Positions 1 through 8,907 of a DNA stretch of 64,000 nucleotides are shown piece after piece (position 1 is the stretch's first letter; each line of letters begins with the position of its first letter). This DNA comes from Halorubrum salipaludis (GTDB lineage Archaea > Halobacteriota > Halobacteria > Halobacteriales > Haloferacaceae). The stretch lies in contig NZ_NSKC01000010.1 in the NCBI RefSeq assembly GCF_002286985.1, positions 1 to 64,000 of the forward strand, in the 5' to 3' direction. The notes under the pieces were generated by a model. That model saw nothing but the letters and a program-made list of their open reading frames with translations. It was not told where the DNA came from and did not search any database. Position numbers and translations under genes: made by a program.

Positions 1-31
1 GGAATCCTAAGAATCCGCCGTCACGAGGAGA

Positions 32-63
32 GTTTTTCGAGCGCCGGCGATGGGTGCCGGCGC
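32..63 (+). repeat. T-tract plus stem-loop element, copy 1
   Basis: A GTTTTT run is followed by a perfect 8-bp stem (GCGCCGGC / GCCGGCGC) with loop GATGGGT. It lies 51 nt before the start codon at 115. It belongs to a family of ten elements in this window, all on the + strand and all before start codons. Copy 3 has the identical stem-loop. Its function is unknown; a 5'-UTR structure, a processing site or a terminator/attenuator are all possible. Confidence 0.7.
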
Positions 64-114
64 AGCTGGAGCGAGCAACGATTCCCGGTGCGTCGGCGTT
101 TCGAGGTGTTCGAG

Positions 115-606
115 ATGCACATGGTGATTTACGCACTGGTAGAGGCATCGACGCACGACGACGCGCTGGCCACCGGAAAGACGGTGTTCGACCGCCTGGT
201 CGGCGCGGACCCACACGCCGGCGCCGTCTTCGACTACTACGTCACGTTCGATGAGGAGGACACGTCCGTTGCGGGGAAGGCACGATGGGGGGAGTTGCCG
301 ACGGCAGCCCCCGTCGACTCCGATGACGGCGAAGACCTGCTCGAGCGTGGCTGGGAGGCGACGAAGGAGGAATTCGAGCGTAATCTCGACCGGGTGAAAG
401 AGGCCATCGAGGAGCTCTCCGACGAGGAGATCATGCGCGACGAGGACCTCGCCCGGCACGCCTTCCACAAGGTAGGTGCGTACGACGGCCCGACGATCTT
501 CCTGTACACCGAACACGGAACCGGCATTCGCCACCGTGGACAACTGGACCGACTCCTCGAGGAGAGTGAAGAGCTCTGGATCGTACCCGCTGACGTCCAC
601 TTCTGA
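115..606 (+). CDS. Haloarchaeal hypothetical protein
   Basis: This encodes an acidic protein of 163 aa. I do not recognise a named domain. The N-terminus (MHMVIYALVEAST) reads like the first beta strand of a small alpha/beta fold, and the middle third is a charged Glu/Asp-rich helix (about residues 80-115). The start at 115 is preferred over an upstream in-frame GTG at 88 because a purine-rich GAGGTG lies 8 nt before it and hydrophobic sequence begins there. The gene follows stem-loop copy 1 and is separated from the next gene by only 3 nt, so the two are probably cotranscribed. No function is proposed. Confidence 0.7.
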   Translation: MHMVIYALVEASTHDDALATGKTVFDRLVGADPHAGAVFDYYVTFDEEDTSVAGKARWGELPTAAPVDSDDGEDLLERGWEATKEEFERNLDRVKEAIEELSDEEIMRDEDLARHAFHKVGAYDGPTIFLYTEHGTGIRHRGQLDRLLEESEELWIVPADVHF

Positions 607-609
607 ATA

Positions 610-975
610 ATGCCTCCCATCACCAACTGGCGACGCGAGAGCCGCTCGCCGACACTCGTGTATCGGAACACCGAGACCGGTGCGCGAGCCGTCCTGCATC
701 GAGCGCCGGATTCCTACCGGTACACGTGGCGCGGGGTGATTATCGTCGACGGCTACCCGGTCTGGGCGCGGGGGTACGAGACGAAGGACGCGACGTCGTT
801 CCGTGACGAACTCCGGGAGCGGCCGGCCCCGGACCTCAGCTGCCCGGAGTGTCCGAACAACGACGTTCGCGTCGGCGAGAAGGCAGCAGACGGGGCGAAA
901 ATCCAGCGATGGTACGACTGCCCCGACTGTGGGTACGAAGCCCCCTCACGCATCGTCTACGGCGCCGAGCGGTGA
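610..975 (+). CDS. Small zinc-ribbon protein
   Basis: This encodes a 121-aa protein. The first 75 residues are an uncharacterised beta-rich segment with several Trp and Tyr. The last 45 contain two CxxC knuckles (CPEC and CPDCGY) about 29 residues apart, which would form a C-terminal zinc ribbon. Such ribbons in small haloarchaeal proteins usually bind nucleic acid or protein, but nothing here decides which. The start is 3 nt after the upstream stop codon, consistent with translational coupling. Function unknown; the zinc-ribbon call is from visible cysteines. Confidence 0.75.
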   Translation: MPPITNWRRESRSPTLVYRNTETGARAVLHRAPDSYRYTWRGVIIVDGYPVWARGYETKDATSFRDELRERPAPDLSCPECPNNDVRVGEKAADGAKIQRWYDCPDCGYEAPSRIVYGAER

Positions 976-995
976 GTGAGTGAGCGGTGGGCGCT

Positions 996-1027
996 GTTTT
1001 TCGGCCGGGCACGAGGTGGTGGCCCGG
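996..1027 (+). repeat. T-tract plus stem-loop element, copy 2
   Basis: A GTTTTT run is followed by a CCGGGC / GCCCGG stem with a purine-rich loop (ACGAGGTGGTG). It ends 21 nt before the ATG at 1049. The stem sequence differs completely from copy 1, while the T-tract, GC-rich stem, G-rich loop and position before a start codon are kept. Confidence 0.6.
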
Positions 1028-1048
1028 TACGACCGGGTGAGTCAACCA

Positions 1049-1444
1049 ATGAGTCTCGAAGTACTTGACCGACACAGCGAGGCACTGTTCGAGTTCCTCT
1101 GGTGTCCCGTCTGCGGGCAGGAGGTCTTCACTCACATCCCGTTCGAGGGGGTGTTCTGCAAGAACTGCAACACCCAGGTCGAACTCCAGGAATCCCGAGA
1201 GACACGCGGCTACGAGGAGGCCGTGCTCGCCTGCTTCGATTCTACCACGACCTGGAACCTCCACGTCGACGAGAAACTACGCCGCGACCTGCCTGATGGG
1301 TCGGCCCGCGTGAAGATCCTCGGCGCACCGGGCGCCTACGACGTCGACTGGTGGAGTCCGGAGCCAGGTGAGGACTGGGAACCTGTGGAGCGTGGAGAGT
1401 TCGACGACGTCAAGGAACCCGAGGAAATCTCTCATCTGGCCTGA
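1049..1444 (+). CDS. Zinc-ribbon protein (DUF7567-like)
   Basis: This encodes a 131-aa protein. Near the N-terminus there are two CxxC pairs, CPVC (about residues 19-22) and CKNC (about 38-41), which form a zinc ribbon. The rest is acidic and contains a WWSPEPGEDWEPVERGEFDD-type tail. It resembles small haloarchaeal plasmid proteins that I associate with DUF7567, but this is from memory and not checked. ATG 1049 is chosen because the upstream in-frame sequence translates through stem-loop copy 2. It may act in nucleic-acid binding; the role is unknown. Confidence 0.75.
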   Translation: MSLEVLDRHSEALFEFLWCPVCGQEVFTHIPFEGVFCKNCNTQVELQESRETRGYEEAVLACFDSTTTWNLHVDEKLRRDLPDGSARVKILGAPGAYDVDWWSPEPGEDWEPVERGEFDDVKEPEEISHLA

Positions 1445-1487
1445 TCTCCTCAGGGATCGAAAAGGTAGAAATCCCCGAAGCACTGGG

Positions 1488-1898
1488 TCAGAGCCAGCTC
1501 GTCAGAAACGCAATACAGGACGGGATAAACACTCGTAGGGCGGCCCCACCGAACCCGAGCCCGATGTAGCTCATCAAGAGGACAAACTGCGACCGTTCGT
1601 TTTCAAATCCTGTGAGCAAATAGTACAGGATGAACGACGCCGTAGCCTCGACGATGAACAGGCAGACGAGCGTCCCAGTCAGCACGAATCCGGGATCGGC
1701 CGTCATCGAGAGGAAATTCTCTGGTGCCCATCGGCTCTCGACGAGGGTCAGAACACCGCCAATTACGATGTACCCTAAGAAAGGGACCGCGCTAATGAGC
1801 ATCCCCCGAGTTCCCCAGATGGCGCCCCAGCGGAACCATCGCTCGAGGAACCCCGCTAATCGAGCGCGCCTCGATTTCGGTGGAATCTCGGTTGACAT
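1488..1898 (-). CDS. Small multi-spanning membrane protein
   Basis: This encodes a 136-aa protein with a basic N-terminus (KSRRARLAGFLERWFRW) followed by three or four hydrophobic segments (roughly residues 30-55, 70-95, 100-130). It is the last gene of the leftward potassium/amino-acid transport cluster, 13 nt downstream of another small membrane gene. No family is recognised. Its position suggests an accessory membrane protein of the Trk/permease operon, which is inference from context only. Confidence 0.7.
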   Translation of the reverse strand: MSTEIPPKSRRARLAGFLERWFRWGAIWGTRGMLISAVPFLGYIVIGGVLTLVESRWAPENFLSMTADPGFVLTGTLVCLFIVEATASFILYYLLTGFENERSQFVLLMSYIGLGFGGAALRVFIPSCIAFLTSWL

Positions 1899-1911
1899 CC
1901 CATACTGGAGA

Positions 1912-2115
1912 TTATGTTCGAACGCCTCGATACAGCGTGTACCCGACGAATGCGGCGATATAGGCTATCGCGACTGCCTCGGTGACGAGCGACCGCCCGA
2001 GAACGACGATCAGCCCGATGACGAGCGGCCCGGTGAGCAGTAGCGAGTCGAAAACCCGGTCGTCGGCCCCTGCCTCCAACACGGCAGACACAACAGGGAT
2101 GTCACGCGATTTCAT
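1912..2115 (-). CDS. Very small two-TM membrane protein
   Basis: This encodes a 67-aa protein with two hydrophobic helices (about residues 25-42 and 45-62). The start ATG at 2115 overlaps the trkH stop codon in an ATGA arrangement, which implies translational coupling and supports this start over the longer upstream reading. A small hydrophobic protein coupled to TrkH could be a transporter accessory subunit. No homologue is recognised. Confidence 0.65.
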   Translation of the reverse strand: MKSRDIPVVSAVLEAGADDRVFDSLLLTGPLVIGLIVVLGRSLVTEAVAIAYIAAFVGYTLYRGVRT

Positions 2116-3662
2116 CGGTAGACCCCTCCGCGCTTGAAGATCGTTCGGAGCATCACGAGGACCGGGATGATCTCCAGCCGGCCGATCCACATGTGGAAGA
2201 GGAACGCGATTTTCCCGATGGTGGGCAGCGAGTCAGGACCGGTAATCCCCGACGAAAGGCCCACGTTCCCCTGGGCGCTCGCGACCTCGAAGAGGACGTT
2301 TGCGAGCGAATACTCCCCCGACGGCAGTGTGAGTAACAGGAGGAACGTCCCCAAAACGAGGAACGTACTCCAGAGGACGACGATGATTGCGGCCTCCATA
2401 AATTCGCGACTCGCCTCTTCCTCGTTGAGTCGCCGATTGTTGATTTCCAGCCGACGCACTGCACTCTCGGGGTAGAACACGTCCGCGATCTGGTGGCGAA
2501 TCCCCTTCACGAGCGTCAGGCCCCGAATAAGCTTGATACCGCCCGCCGTCGATCCCGCTGCCCCGCCGACGAACATTCCGAAGGTGACCGTGAGTTGGGC
2601 GTACGACGGCCACCGGCCGAGCGCGATGTTCGTCGCGTCGACGGCCGTCTGGAAGCCCGTACAGGTCGCCGCCGAGACGAACTGGAACAGGCCGTACCGC
2701 AGGGCCGCAAACGGCGTCTCGTAGGGGCCGACGAAGTAGAGGAACCCCCACAACAACGCCGATCCGATGCCCATATAGCCGAACACCCAGCGCGTCTGGA
2801 GATCCGAGTAGAAGTTCCGGAGGTCACCCTGGAGGATGAGGTAATGGACCGGGAACGCGATGCTCCCGAGTAGCATGATCGGAATCAATACGAAGTCAAT
2901 TGCGACGCTGTCGTAGGTCGCAATCGAGTTGTCCGTAATCGAGAACCCGCCTGTCGCAAGTCCGGTCATCCCGTGGTTGATCGCCCCCCAGATTGGCATC
3001 CCTGCCAGCCACAGGGCGAGGATCGACCCGAACGTGAACAGGATGAAGATCCACCAGATCGTCCGCACCGTTGAGACGATGCTCGGGTGGATCTTCTTCG
3101 AGCGAGCCTCACTCTCGTAGAGCGTCAACGAGCCGCTTCCGGGGCGCGAGAGAATCGCCGTCGTCAGGACGATCACGCCGACGCCCCCAACCCATTCGGA
3201 GAACGTCCGCCACCACTGCAGCGTCCTCGGCAGCACCTCCTCGTTGTCGGTCATCGTGAGGCCTGTCCCGGTGAAGCCGCTCATACTCTCGAAGATGGCG
3301 TTCAACGGCTCGGTGAACGCCGCGAGCGTCGCCGTCTGCGCCGGCGTCGAGAATCCCGGCACGCCGAGTTGGACGCTCCACGCAATCAGGAGGAACGGCA
3401 GCGAGCCGAAGATGCCCACCGAGAACCACCCCGACGCGGCAACGATCATCCCGTGGAACCGACCGGGAGCTTCCGCCCCCTCGAATCGTCGGTAGAGCAC
3501 CCACCCGATGCCGAGCGGAACGAGGGCGGAGACCAGTAGCGCCGGGAGCGCGAAGTACTCGCCCCAGACGATCGGCACGACGAGCGAGATGAGCATCAAC
3601 CCACCGAGCGCTTCCAGGATGCGTCCGAGGTCCCGCCCGACTGTCGCAACAGCCCCGTTCAT
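2112..3662 (-). CDS. trkH: TrkH-type potassium uptake membrane subunit
   Basis: TrkH/KtrB subunits form the K+-conducting pore that works with a cytoplasmic TrkA ring. The protein is 516 aa and shows four pore-loop repeats with conserved glycines: SGFTGTGLTM (about residue 128), TGLATGGFSITDN (about 250), TCTGFQTAVD (about 345) and GNVGLSSGI (about 475), with about ten hydrophobic helices. The length is normal for the family. ATG 3662 is chosen because the 14 extra upstream residues are polar and basic. trkA lies 60 nt upstream on the same strand, and the pair makes a complete uptake system. Haloarchaea accumulate molar KCl, so such systems are central to osmoadaptation. Confidence 0.9.
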   Translation of the reverse strand: MNGAVATVGRDLGRILEALGGLMLISLVVPIVWGEYFALPALLVSALVPLGIGWVLYRRFEGAEAPGRFHGMIVAASGWFSVGIFGSLPFLLIAWSVQLGVPGFSTPAQTATLAAFTEPLNAIFESMSGFTGTGLTMTDNEEVLPRTLQWWRTFSEWVGGVGVIVLTTAILSRPGSGSLTLYESEARSKKIHPSIVSTVRTIWWIFILFTFGSILALWLAGMPIWGAINHGMTGLATGGFSITDNSIATYDSVAIDFVLIPIMLLGSIAFPVHYLILQGDLRNFYSDLQTRWVFGYMGIGSALLWGFLYFVGPYETPFAALRYGLFQFVSAATCTGFQTAVDATNIALGRWPSYAQLTVTFGMFVGGAAGSTAGGIKLIRGLTLVKGIRHQIADVFYPESAVRRLEINNRRLNEEEASREFMEAAIIVVLWSTFLVLGTFLLLLTLPSGEYSLANVLFEVASAQGNVGLSSGITGPDSLPTIGKIAFLFHMWIGRLEIIPVLVMLRTIFKRGGVYR

Positions 3663-3722
3663 GCGTTCCCTGTGGTGACTGGTAGCTGACGCGCGCGGTG
3701 CCAAGACGAAATCATAGACACC

Positions 3723-4409
3723 TCACTCCTCCTTGTCCTCATAGTGGCCAAAGATGTCCGTAATCTCCGGATCAGCACCGACGCCGGAGTAGACGGTTAG
3801 CAGATCGCCCGCCTGAATCGTGGTCTCACCGCGCGGGGTAATCGGATGGTCATTTTCGTCCCGTTCGATAGCCACGACGAGCATCTCGTCGGTGAGCAGC
3901 CCCGATTGGGCAGCTTCCTTGAGCGTCTTTCCCGCGATCGGTGCCTCGTCAGTGACCGTGATCTCGAACACTTCAGCATCATCCCCGATCCGCATATAGT
4001 CGACAATCGCCGGCCGTGCCACGGCACGGTACAGGTACTCGGCGATGAGTTGCTGGGGGTTCTGCATCGTGTTCACGCCGATCTGATCGAACAGCCCCAT
4101 GTGCTCGGGATTATGAACAACGGAGAGAATCGCGGGTACCTCGAATTCCCTCGCCAGTAGGCAGGTCATCACGTTCGTCGCGTCCTGGTCAGTCGTCGAA
4201 ATGAGCGCATCGGCCTGGCCAGCGCCGGCATCATCCAGGGTGTCCTTCGACGTCGCATCGGCGTTCAGCACCAGACAGTCGAACTCGTCGGCCGCTCGAT
4301 TCGCTCTGGTCTCGTCGCGCTCGATGACGACGACATCGTTCCCGGACTTGGTCGCAATATCGATGAGTGGCGTGCCGATGTCGCCGGCGCCAATGATGAT
4401 GAGGTACAT
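3723..4409 (-). CDS. trkA: TrkA-type potassium uptake regulatory subunit
   Basis: This is a 228-aa cytosolic gating subunit with a TrkA_N Rossmann domain (GAGDIGTPL near the N-terminus, then VIERDE at the end of beta 2, for NAD(H)/ATP binding). A TrkA_C domain follows from about residue 145, containing EAPIAGKTLKEA. It lies only 5 nt downstream of the permease gene and upstream of trkH, so it should be cotranscribed with both. The TrkA_C domain closely resembles the C-terminus of the AsnC-type regulator at 8114-8857, suggesting that both read the same ligand. Function is well supported by family motifs and by the neighbouring pore gene. Confidence 0.9.
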   Translation of the reverse strand: MYLIIIGAGDIGTPLIDIATKSGNDVVVIERDETRANRAADEFDCLVLNADATSKDTLDDAGAGQADALISTTDQDATNVMTCLLAREFEVPAILSVVHNPEHMGLFDQIGVNTMQNPQQLIAEYLYRAVARPAIVDYMRIGDDAEVFEITVTDEAPIAGKTLKEAAQSGLLTDEMLVVAIERDENDHPITPRGETTIQAGDLLTVYSGVGADPEITDIFGHYEDKEE

Positions 4410-4414
4410 GTAGG

Positions 4415-6754
4415 TTACACCTCCAGTCGCCGCAAGAGCGCTTCACGGACCGACATCGCCGACTCCTCCGGGCCGCGGGCCATCACGACCGTCTTGTCTA
4501 CTTCTTCGCCGATCGTCTCCGGGAGCGACCCGAACACTGCCTGTGAAATCGCGCCGGAGCGAGTCGCCCCAACGCAGATCGTATCGTATTCCTCTGCAGC
4601 GTCGAGAATCGTCTGTTCAGTATCCTCAGCAACTCTGATCTCGGTCTCGTACGACATGTATTGGATTCCTGCGCGTTCAGCTAGCTCCTCGATTACCGCT
4701 TCACCGCGCTCGGTGGGGGAGCCCTCATCGTCAGTATCGGTTTCCGGCGACTGTACGTTGAGCAGCGTCAGCGAGGCGTCATCGGCCGCTGCGACGAACT
4801 CCGCCGCTCGCCGGGCCGCAATCGGCGCGTGTGGCCCCTCTCCTGCGAGAACCATGATGTCACCCTCACCACGCTCACCTTCGGAGCCGAGTTTCACGAG
4901 CGTCGCATCACAGGGTGCGCGTCCGATGACGGGATCGATTGTGGATCCGAGGACGTGCTCTCGTCGACTTCGAGTTCCTTGCCAGCCGAGGAGGACGTGA
5001 TCCGCGTTTTCCTCCTCGATGACGTCCAAGATGACCGAGCCGGCATTGCGACCGGCGATCGCCCGCGTCTGCAGGCCGATATCGAGATCGGCGGCGATAT
5101 CGCGGGCGGAGTCCAGCAGTTCCTGCTGCCGTTCGACCCGCTCCTCTTCGAATTCGAGGTCCTGCGAGAGCGACGTCTGGCGGGGAACTTCGATGACGTT
5201 CACGGCGATGACCTCGGCGTTCTCGTCTTCGTGGGCATGCGCGCTGGCCGCGGCCATCCGGAGCAAGTCTTGCTCCGTCTCCGGATTCGCAACCGGAACC
5301 ACCACACGGTAGCGGTCGTCACCGTTGGCGACCGCCGTCGGTTCGGGCGCAATCGCCTCGCCGACCAGACTCTCGCTCAGGGCTCGGTCCCGCGCGTAGA
5401 GGTAGTACCAGGCGATGCCGAAGGCGACGAGTATCGTCCCGATCGCACCGACCGGTGTCGGCGTAACGGGCAGGGCGAGTTCGACCGGCCCGAACGTGAC
5501 GACAGTCGGGGCAAACTCGACCGTCATCTGAAAGAGGACGGCCAAACACGACAGCATTCCGAGAACCGGGACGACTGGATACAGGACCGACGGTATCTGG
5601 AACGCCGGGTCGTACGCATCCGGATTCGCCCGGCGCAACACGACCACAGTGACGTGCACGAGGGCGTACGTGACGAGGTACATGAAACTCGCCACCTCGG
5701 CGAGCGTCCCGATCCCGACGCCGATGGCAATCAGGACGAGCGTGATAATCCCCGTCGCCGAGATCGCCCGGTAGGGCGTTCGGAAGCGTTCGTGGACTTC
5801 ATTGAGCCAGTTGACGAGAATCCGGTCTCGGCCCATCGCGAAGTTGACCCGGGCGGCCGACAGGATGCTCGCGTTCGCACTCGAGACTGTCGCGAGGACC
5901 GCACCGACAATCATCGCGAGCGCGCCTATCGACCCCATGAATTCGGTTGCAACGTCGGCAACCGGGACCTCGGAGGTCGCGAGTGCGTCTATCGACAGGG
6001 TGCCCGTCGAGACGAACATCACACCGACGTACATCAGCGTCGGCGTCACCACCGACGCGATCATCGCCAGCGGAAGGTTTCGACTCGGGTTCTTGATCTC
6101 CTCGGCGCTGGTCGCGATTACCTCAAACCCGATGAACGTCACGTACACCGTCCCGATGGTCGCCGCGACCGCCGGCCACCCGTTAGGGTTGAACTCCCCG
6201 ATGGTCGGGCCACTGATGAAGCCCAGCGCGAGGAACGCGACGATGAGGCCGACGAGCGTGAGGACGATGACGTTCTGCAGTGAACCAGTCTCCTTGACGC
6301 CGTAGTAGTTGACCGCGGTCAGGAGCGCCGCCATTACGAGGGCAGCAACAGAAATTCCGAGCTGCCCCCAGCCAGCGAGGAAGCCAATATACTGGCCGAG
6401 GCCGGGCAGAAGATACTGACCGAAGCCAATCATGTAGAACGCCGACGCGAAGGTGAGTCCGGCCCACATACCCCAGCCGACGATACTCCCGAAGAACGGC
6501 CCGAGGGCGCGGTTGACGTAGTAGTAGCTGCCGCCGGCCTTCGGCATCCCCGTCGCCAGCTCCGAAAGGGAGAGCGCCGCTAATAACGACACGATCCCAC
6601 CGGCGAAAAACGAAATCATACTGGCCGGACCTGCTTGCTGGGCAGCGATGCTCGGGAGGACGAAAATCCCCGCTCCGATCATCGTTCCCAGGCCGATCGT
6701 GTACGCCTCGAGGAAACCGAGGTCGCGGGCAAGCTCCTGATCGGTTTCACTCAT
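4415..6754 (-). CDS. APC-superfamily amino acid permease with two C-terminal UspA domains
   Basis: This is a 779-aa fusion protein. The first 450 residues form an APC transporter of about 12 TM helices beginning with the typical IGLGTMIGAGIFVLP helix. Residues about 470-615 and 640-765 are two universal-stress (UspA) domains with nucleotide-loop signatures (GWQGTRSRREHVLGSTID and VGATRSGAISQAVFGS). Such fusions are common in haloarchaea and probably gate cationic or neutral amino acid transport by nucleotide binding. The substrate cannot be read from the sequence. It is cotranscribed with trkA (5 nt apart) and follows a free UspA gene, linking amino acid and K+ uptake in one operon. Confidence 0.88.
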   Translation of the reverse strand: MSETDQELARDLGFLEAYTIGLGTMIGAGIFVLPSIAAQQAGPASMISFFAGGIVSLLAALSLSELATGMPKAGGSYYYVNRALGPFFGSIVGWGMWAGLTFASAFYMIGFGQYLLPGLGQYIGFLAGWGQLGISVAALVMAALLTAVNYYGVKETGSLQNVIVLTLVGLIVAFLALGFISGPTIGEFNPNGWPAVAATIGTVYVTFIGFEVIATSAEEIKNPSRNLPLAMIASVVTPTLMYVGVMFVSTGTLSIDALATSEVPVADVATEFMGSIGALAMIVGAVLATVSSANASILSAARVNFAMGRDRILVNWLNEVHERFRTPYRAISATGIITLVLIAIGVGIGTLAEVASFMYLVTYALVHVTVVVLRRANPDAYDPAFQIPSVLYPVVPVLGMLSCLAVLFQMTVEFAPTVVTFGPVELALPVTPTPVGAIGTILVAFGIAWYYLYARDRALSESLVGEAIAPEPTAVANGDDRYRVVVPVANPETEQDLLRMAAASAHAHEDENAEVIAVNVIEVPRQTSLSQDLEFEEERVERQQELLDSARDIAADLDIGLQTRAIAGRNAGSVILDVIEEENADHVLLGWQGTRSRREHVLGSTIDPVIGRAPCDATLVKLGSEGERGEGDIMVLAGEGPHAPIAARRAAEFVAAADDASLTLLNVQSPETDTDDEGSPTERGEAVIEELAERAGIQYMSYETEIRVAEDTEQTILDAAEEYDTICVGATRSGAISQAVFGSLPETIGEEVDKTVVMARGPEESAMSVREALLRRLEV

Positions 6755-6814
6755 CGACAGTCACCTCCGTCGTGGCCGTCGCTCCGGGCGTGAGAACGCG
6801 TGCTGTATCGACCA

Positions 6815-7234
6815 TCATTCCGTATCGTCCTCGTCTGGGAGTGCGATGACTGGGCGGTCAGCGTCGGTGACCAGCTTCAACGCTGTGTCTCCGGACAGGA
6901 ATTTAACGATCCGGCTCCCGCCTCGGGGGCGGAAGGCGATTGCGCTGGCGTCGACATCAGCCGCGACGTCGATGATGGCGCCGACCACGTCCCGACGGTA
7001 GGCGGTTTCCGACTCGGCCTCGGGGATGAGCTCTCGAAACGCCGCGAACGCGTCCGCTGCCCGTTGCTCGGCCTGTTCGACGGGAATCTTGTCGGGAACT
7101 CCCTCGCCTTTCTCGATGACGTGAACGACAGTTACGCGGTCATATTCGAACGCGTCAAGTGCCCGTGCGGTTTCTCGTGCATCCGCTTCGTTCGCAACCG
7201 GAACGACGAGATGCGCTGTGAGTGACTCTGGCAT
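6815..7234 (-). CDS. UspA-family universal stress protein
   Basis: This is a 139-aa stand-alone UspA fold: strand HLVVPVAN at the N-terminus, [10 protein letters not shown] as beta 2, a helical segment, then [18 protein letters not shown] as the nucleotide-binding G-loop and a terminal PVIAL strand. Length and motif order match UspA. It lies 60 nt upstream of the permease gene, which carries two domains of the same family, so it may form hetero-oligomers with them. It overlaps no other gene and is 3 nt from the zinc-ribbon gene. Confidence 0.85.
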   Translation of the reverse strand: MPESLTAHLVVPVANEADARETARALDAFEYDRVTVVHVIEKGEGVPDKIPVEQAEQRAADAFAAFRELIPEAESETAYRRDVVGAIIDVAADVDASAIAFRPRGGSRIVKFLSGDTALKLVTDADRPVIALPDEDDTE

Positions 7235-7237
7235 ATC

Positions 7238-7693
7238 TTATTCCTCCGTGTCAGAATGGTCGACATCGTCGCTGCCACAATGCGGGCAAGTATCGACATC
7301 GTCGTCGAGCGTTCGTCCGCAGGTTTCACACCGGGTCTGCGCGTTATTGTGGACGTCCCCGAGATACGCCCAGTGTAGCGATTCCGTGCCGTCGAACTGT
7401 GGCTCCCGTCGGACGTGATAGAGAGAGGTGATCTCCGTATTCACGCCGTCATCATCCGGATCAGGTGGGTGCTTTCGGACGATGGCGTATGCACCGTGAT
7501 TCTCGATGTCGAGGACCTCCCCTGCCGCGTTCGCCTCGATTTCGTCTTCGATCGGCGTTCGTAGCGCGTCGATGCGCTGCTCGACGTACGACAGAAGGGA
7601 TTTCAATTCCGGGAGCTCCAGCGCGTCGATCCGCTGAATCAACGCCTCGGAGAGATCGTCCGGTGGCGTGGGCTCTCCATTCGAGTTCCCCAT
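7238..7693 (-). CDS. Haloarchaeal protein with C-terminal zinc ribbon
   Basis: This is a 151-aa protein and the first gene of the leftward Trk/permease operon. An N-terminal helical segment (about residues 10-50, ALIQRIDALELPELKSLL) is followed by a beta-rich core and a C-terminal zinc ribbon with CETCGR and CPHCGS. The start at 7693 is preferred because the 45 codons upstream lack hydrophobic pattern and read across an A-rich leader. The role is unknown; it could be a regulator or assembly factor for the transport operon. Confidence 0.75.
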   Translation of the reverse strand: MGNSNGEPTPPDDLSEALIQRIDALELPELKSLLSYVEQRIDALRTPIEDEIEANAAGEVLDIENHGAYAIVRKHPPDPDDDGVNTEITSLYHVRREPQFDGTESLHWAYLGDVHNNAQTRCETCGRTLDDDVDTCPHCGSDDVDHSDTEE

Positions 7694-8113
7694 CGTCTTA
7701 CCTCCGTCTGGAGGGAGCTGCGAAGTCATCCGATTTGCGTGCCCATTCAGTCGAGGGACCCGACGGAGACCGTTTGAATCCGAATCTCCGACAGGGATTC
7801 CGACGGACCGTTCGCTTCCCCGAATCACTCAGCGAATTCACACTGGTTGCTGGCGCGGTGAAGGTGGTCTCTGAAGTCATATACGAAGCCATATTGCGAA
7901 CCAATAAATAATCTCGGTATTAGCAAACGATAGCGTAGTATCTACGTAGTTTGTTTTTTATTCGTTCGATAGCGTCCTTAGGGCCTCTCCCACAGAATTT
8001 TCGTGTTTTGAGGGAAGATAAAGAGGGGCGCAATAAGAACGTCCACCGAGAACTCAAACAGTCACGTAACGGTAATATAAAAGAGCCTGTGGAGTCAATC
8101 GCGCTGTATAAAT
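7694..8113. other. Divergent intergenic control region between the transport operon and its AsnC-type regulator
   Basis: This 420-bp stretch has no convincing gene. It holds the divergent start regions of the leftward operon (start 7693) and the rightward regulator (start 8114). The part 7890-7980 is AT-rich, with AATAAATAA (7901-7912) and a TAGCGTAGTATCTACGTAG segment of imperfect dyad symmetry near 7930-7950 that could be an operator. A TATA-like box for the regulator lies at 8073-8082. Confidence 0.5.
8073..8082 (+). promoter_or_regulatory. TATA-like box of the AsnC/TrkA_C regulator gene
   Basis: TAATATAAAA lies about 32-41 nt before the ATG at 8114, preceded by an A/C-rich segment suitable as a BRE. 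In archaea this spacing gives a very short leader. Confidence 0.5.
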
Positions 8114-8857
8114 ATGCCCGTTCAAATCGATTCAGTCGACGAGCAAATCCTGTATTATCTGTCCCAGGAGGCCCGTCACACCTCTGCCCCGGATATCGCA
8201 GAGAAAGTCGACGTCTCGGCACCGACGGTGCGAAACCGGATCCGACGCCTCGAGAAAGAAGGGGTGATTCGAGGCTACCACGCCGACATCGATTATCAAA
8301 AGGTCGGTGGGCGGCTAACCAATCACTACGTCTGTAGTACAGGAAATCGGGATCGCGAGGAGATGGCCCAACGCGTTCTCGATATCCCAGGCGTGATCAA
8401 CGTTCGAGAGATCATGTCCGGAAAAGGTGACCTCCGGATTACGGTCGTCGGGACGGATACCGATGACCTCACGCGTATTGCGCAAGGAATCACGTCACTC
8501 GGAATCGAGATCGACGACGAGGACCTAGTTCACAGAGAATACTTCCGCCCGTACGCCCCATTCGGGCCCCGCGACGAAGAAGGAGCCTCACCAGTGACCG
8601 GCGTCGCGGGGCTTGCGGGCGACGCCGATGTCGTCGAAATCATCGTGAGAGAGGAGGCTCCAATCGCCGGGAAAACGCTCCAGGAAGCGAACGAAGAGGA
8701 GCTCATCCCCTCTGATGTGCTTGTCGTCCGAATCAACCGTGACGAGGGGACCATCACCCCAACGGGAGAGACGTTGATCAAGGAGGACGATTTCGTCACG
8801 ATCCATTCACGCTCAGGAGTAACTGAAGAGACACTCGAAGCCTTCACTGGCGACTAA
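8114..8857 (+). CDS. AsnC/Lrp-family regulator fused to a TrkA_C domain
   Basis: This is a 247-aa transcription factor. Residues 1-60 are the AsnC-type HTH (IDSVDEQILYYLSQEA, then VSAPTVRNRIRRLEKEGVIRGY). The middle (about 65-145) is a RAM/AsnC ligand-like region. Residues about 170-240 are a TrkA_C (RCK_C) domain with EAPIAGKTLQEANEEE, very like TrkA at 3723. It is transcribed divergently from the trk/permease operon, so it is the natural candidate to control it in response to the TrkA_C ligand. The domain combination is known in haloarchaea. The regulatory target is inference from position. Confidence 0.85.
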   Translation: MPVQIDSVDEQILYYLSQEARHTSAPDIAEKVDVSAPTVRNRIRRLEKEGVIRGYHADIDYQKVGGRLTNHYVCSTGNRDREEMAQRVLDIPGVINVREIMSGKGDLRITVVGTDTDDLTRIAQGITSLGIEIDDEDLVHREYFRPYAPFGPRDEEGASPVTGVAGLAGDADVVEIIVREEAPIAGKTLQEANEEELIPSDVLVVRINRDEGTITPTGETLIKEDDFVTIHSRSGVTEETLEAFTGD

Positions 8858-8907
8858 GACAGGAGCTGAGGGTTCGCGAACGGGCTCGATGGTTCGCGTC
8901 AGTGACT

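Noticed and set aside
4829-6283. 484-codon open frame on the + strand opposite the permease gene
   Set aside because: It is antisense to a clear APC permease with intact motifs. The translation is Arg/Asp-rich without hydrophobic pattern, as expected for shadow frames in GC-rich haloarchaeal DNA.
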